Shown here one piece after another: positions 31,456-31,569 of a DNA stretch of 31,569 nucleotides. Both the position numbers and the translations under genes were made by a program. The stretch comes from Nitrospinota bacterium. GTDB lineage: Bacteria; Nitrospinota; Nitrospinia; JACRGO01. The stretch's first letter is position 1. The number at the start of each line of letters is the position of its first letter. Below the pieces are notes generated by a model. That model searched no databases, was not told the DNA's origin, and saw only the letters and a list, made by a program, of their open reading frames with translations. Where the stretch lies: the NCBI GenBank assembly GCA_016212295.1, contig JACRGO010000165.1, positions 1 to 31,569 on the forward strand, in the 5' to 3' direction.

Positions 31456-31569
31456 TCACACGCCATTAAGGGTGCAGGAGTTTTTTGTCATGCGCAGGTA
31501 ATCGAAGACCAACCTGGCGCTACGGTGTAGTTGCCTCATCTTTTGCGCGACATTGGAGACACCTTTGGA
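31456..31569 (-). CDS. C-terminal end of a possible gene (partial)
   Basis: An open frame enters from the right edge on the minus strand and ends at TGA 31456-31458, giving 37 residues ending YLRMTKNSCTLNGV. The composition is basic with scattered hydrophobics, not clearly a known domain. It might be the end of a real gene or chance. Confidence 0.25.
   Translation of the reverse strand, partial: SKGVSNVAQKMRQLHRSARLVFDYLRMTKNSCTLNGV

Overview
The window is about 31.6 kb of chromosome-like DNA of moderate G+C from a Gram-negative bacterium. It carries 21 recognisable or well-supported protein genes, plus small, partial and uncertain ORFs. No rRNA, tRNA, CRISPR array or complete insertion sequence was found. 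Outer-membrane-style exported proteins, a CheA and a hybrid kinase that both carry MshEN-like half repeats, pseudo-receiver/TPR proteins, a UbiD-family decarboxylase and many interspersed intergenic repeats suggest a deltaproteobacterial or Nitrospinota/Nitrospirota-like lineage. That placement is an inference from gene style, and I could not confirm it.

Layout. 1-3260: a partial gene end, two small genes, a DUF2400/TIGR02757 protein with endonuclease III-like motifs, an exported protein and a gene of unknown function. 3260-6532: a tandem pair of paralogous pseudo-receiver plus TPR proteins, preceded by a perfect 27-bp inverted repeat. 6563-11371: a PepD-type dipeptidase on the minus strand, then a 987-aa multi-receiver hybrid histidine kinase. 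11492-16306: an exported Ig-like/TIG protein and an 843-aa exported protein on the minus strand, divergent from a LuxR-type regulator that is bracketed by 19-bp direct repeats. 16541-17645: a mobile integron-cassette remnant with two small membrane ORFs, a canonical attC site, a methyltransferase cassette, and domains V and VI of a group II intron sitting exactly at the cassette's attC boundary. 18060-25383: beta-carbonic anhydrase, a GH13 enzyme translationally coupled to a pentapeptide-repeat potassium-channel-like protein, a class V aminotransferase, an RlmD/TrmA-type rRNA methyltransferase, a LOG-like protein and a LysM/M23 lipoprotein. 25447-28101: a single-domain response regulator and a CheA kinase. 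28255-28853: a hicB-hicA toxin-antitoxin pair and an orphan addiction-module antitoxin. 28920-31569: a UbiD-family decarboxylase, a small conserved-looking protein, REP-like palindromes and a partial ORF.

Signalling dominates: two pseudo-receiver/TPR scaffolds, one hybrid kinase, one LuxR regulator, one lone receiver and one CheA, with no chemoreceptor, CheW, CheR or CheB beside them. MshEN-like half repeats in two separate kinases make c-di-GMP input a reasonable hypothesis.

Nearly every intergenic gap is filled by one of several repeat families. The main one is an AT-rich element of about 170-200 bp with a GC-rich hairpin tail (five near-complete copies and fragments). Others are CGCGGAT-type, ACACGAAT-type and CTTTGTGG-type inverted repeats, and paired repeats flanking single genes. 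The two strongest unusual signals are the intron fragment in the integron attC, and the GH13/ion-channel gene pair.
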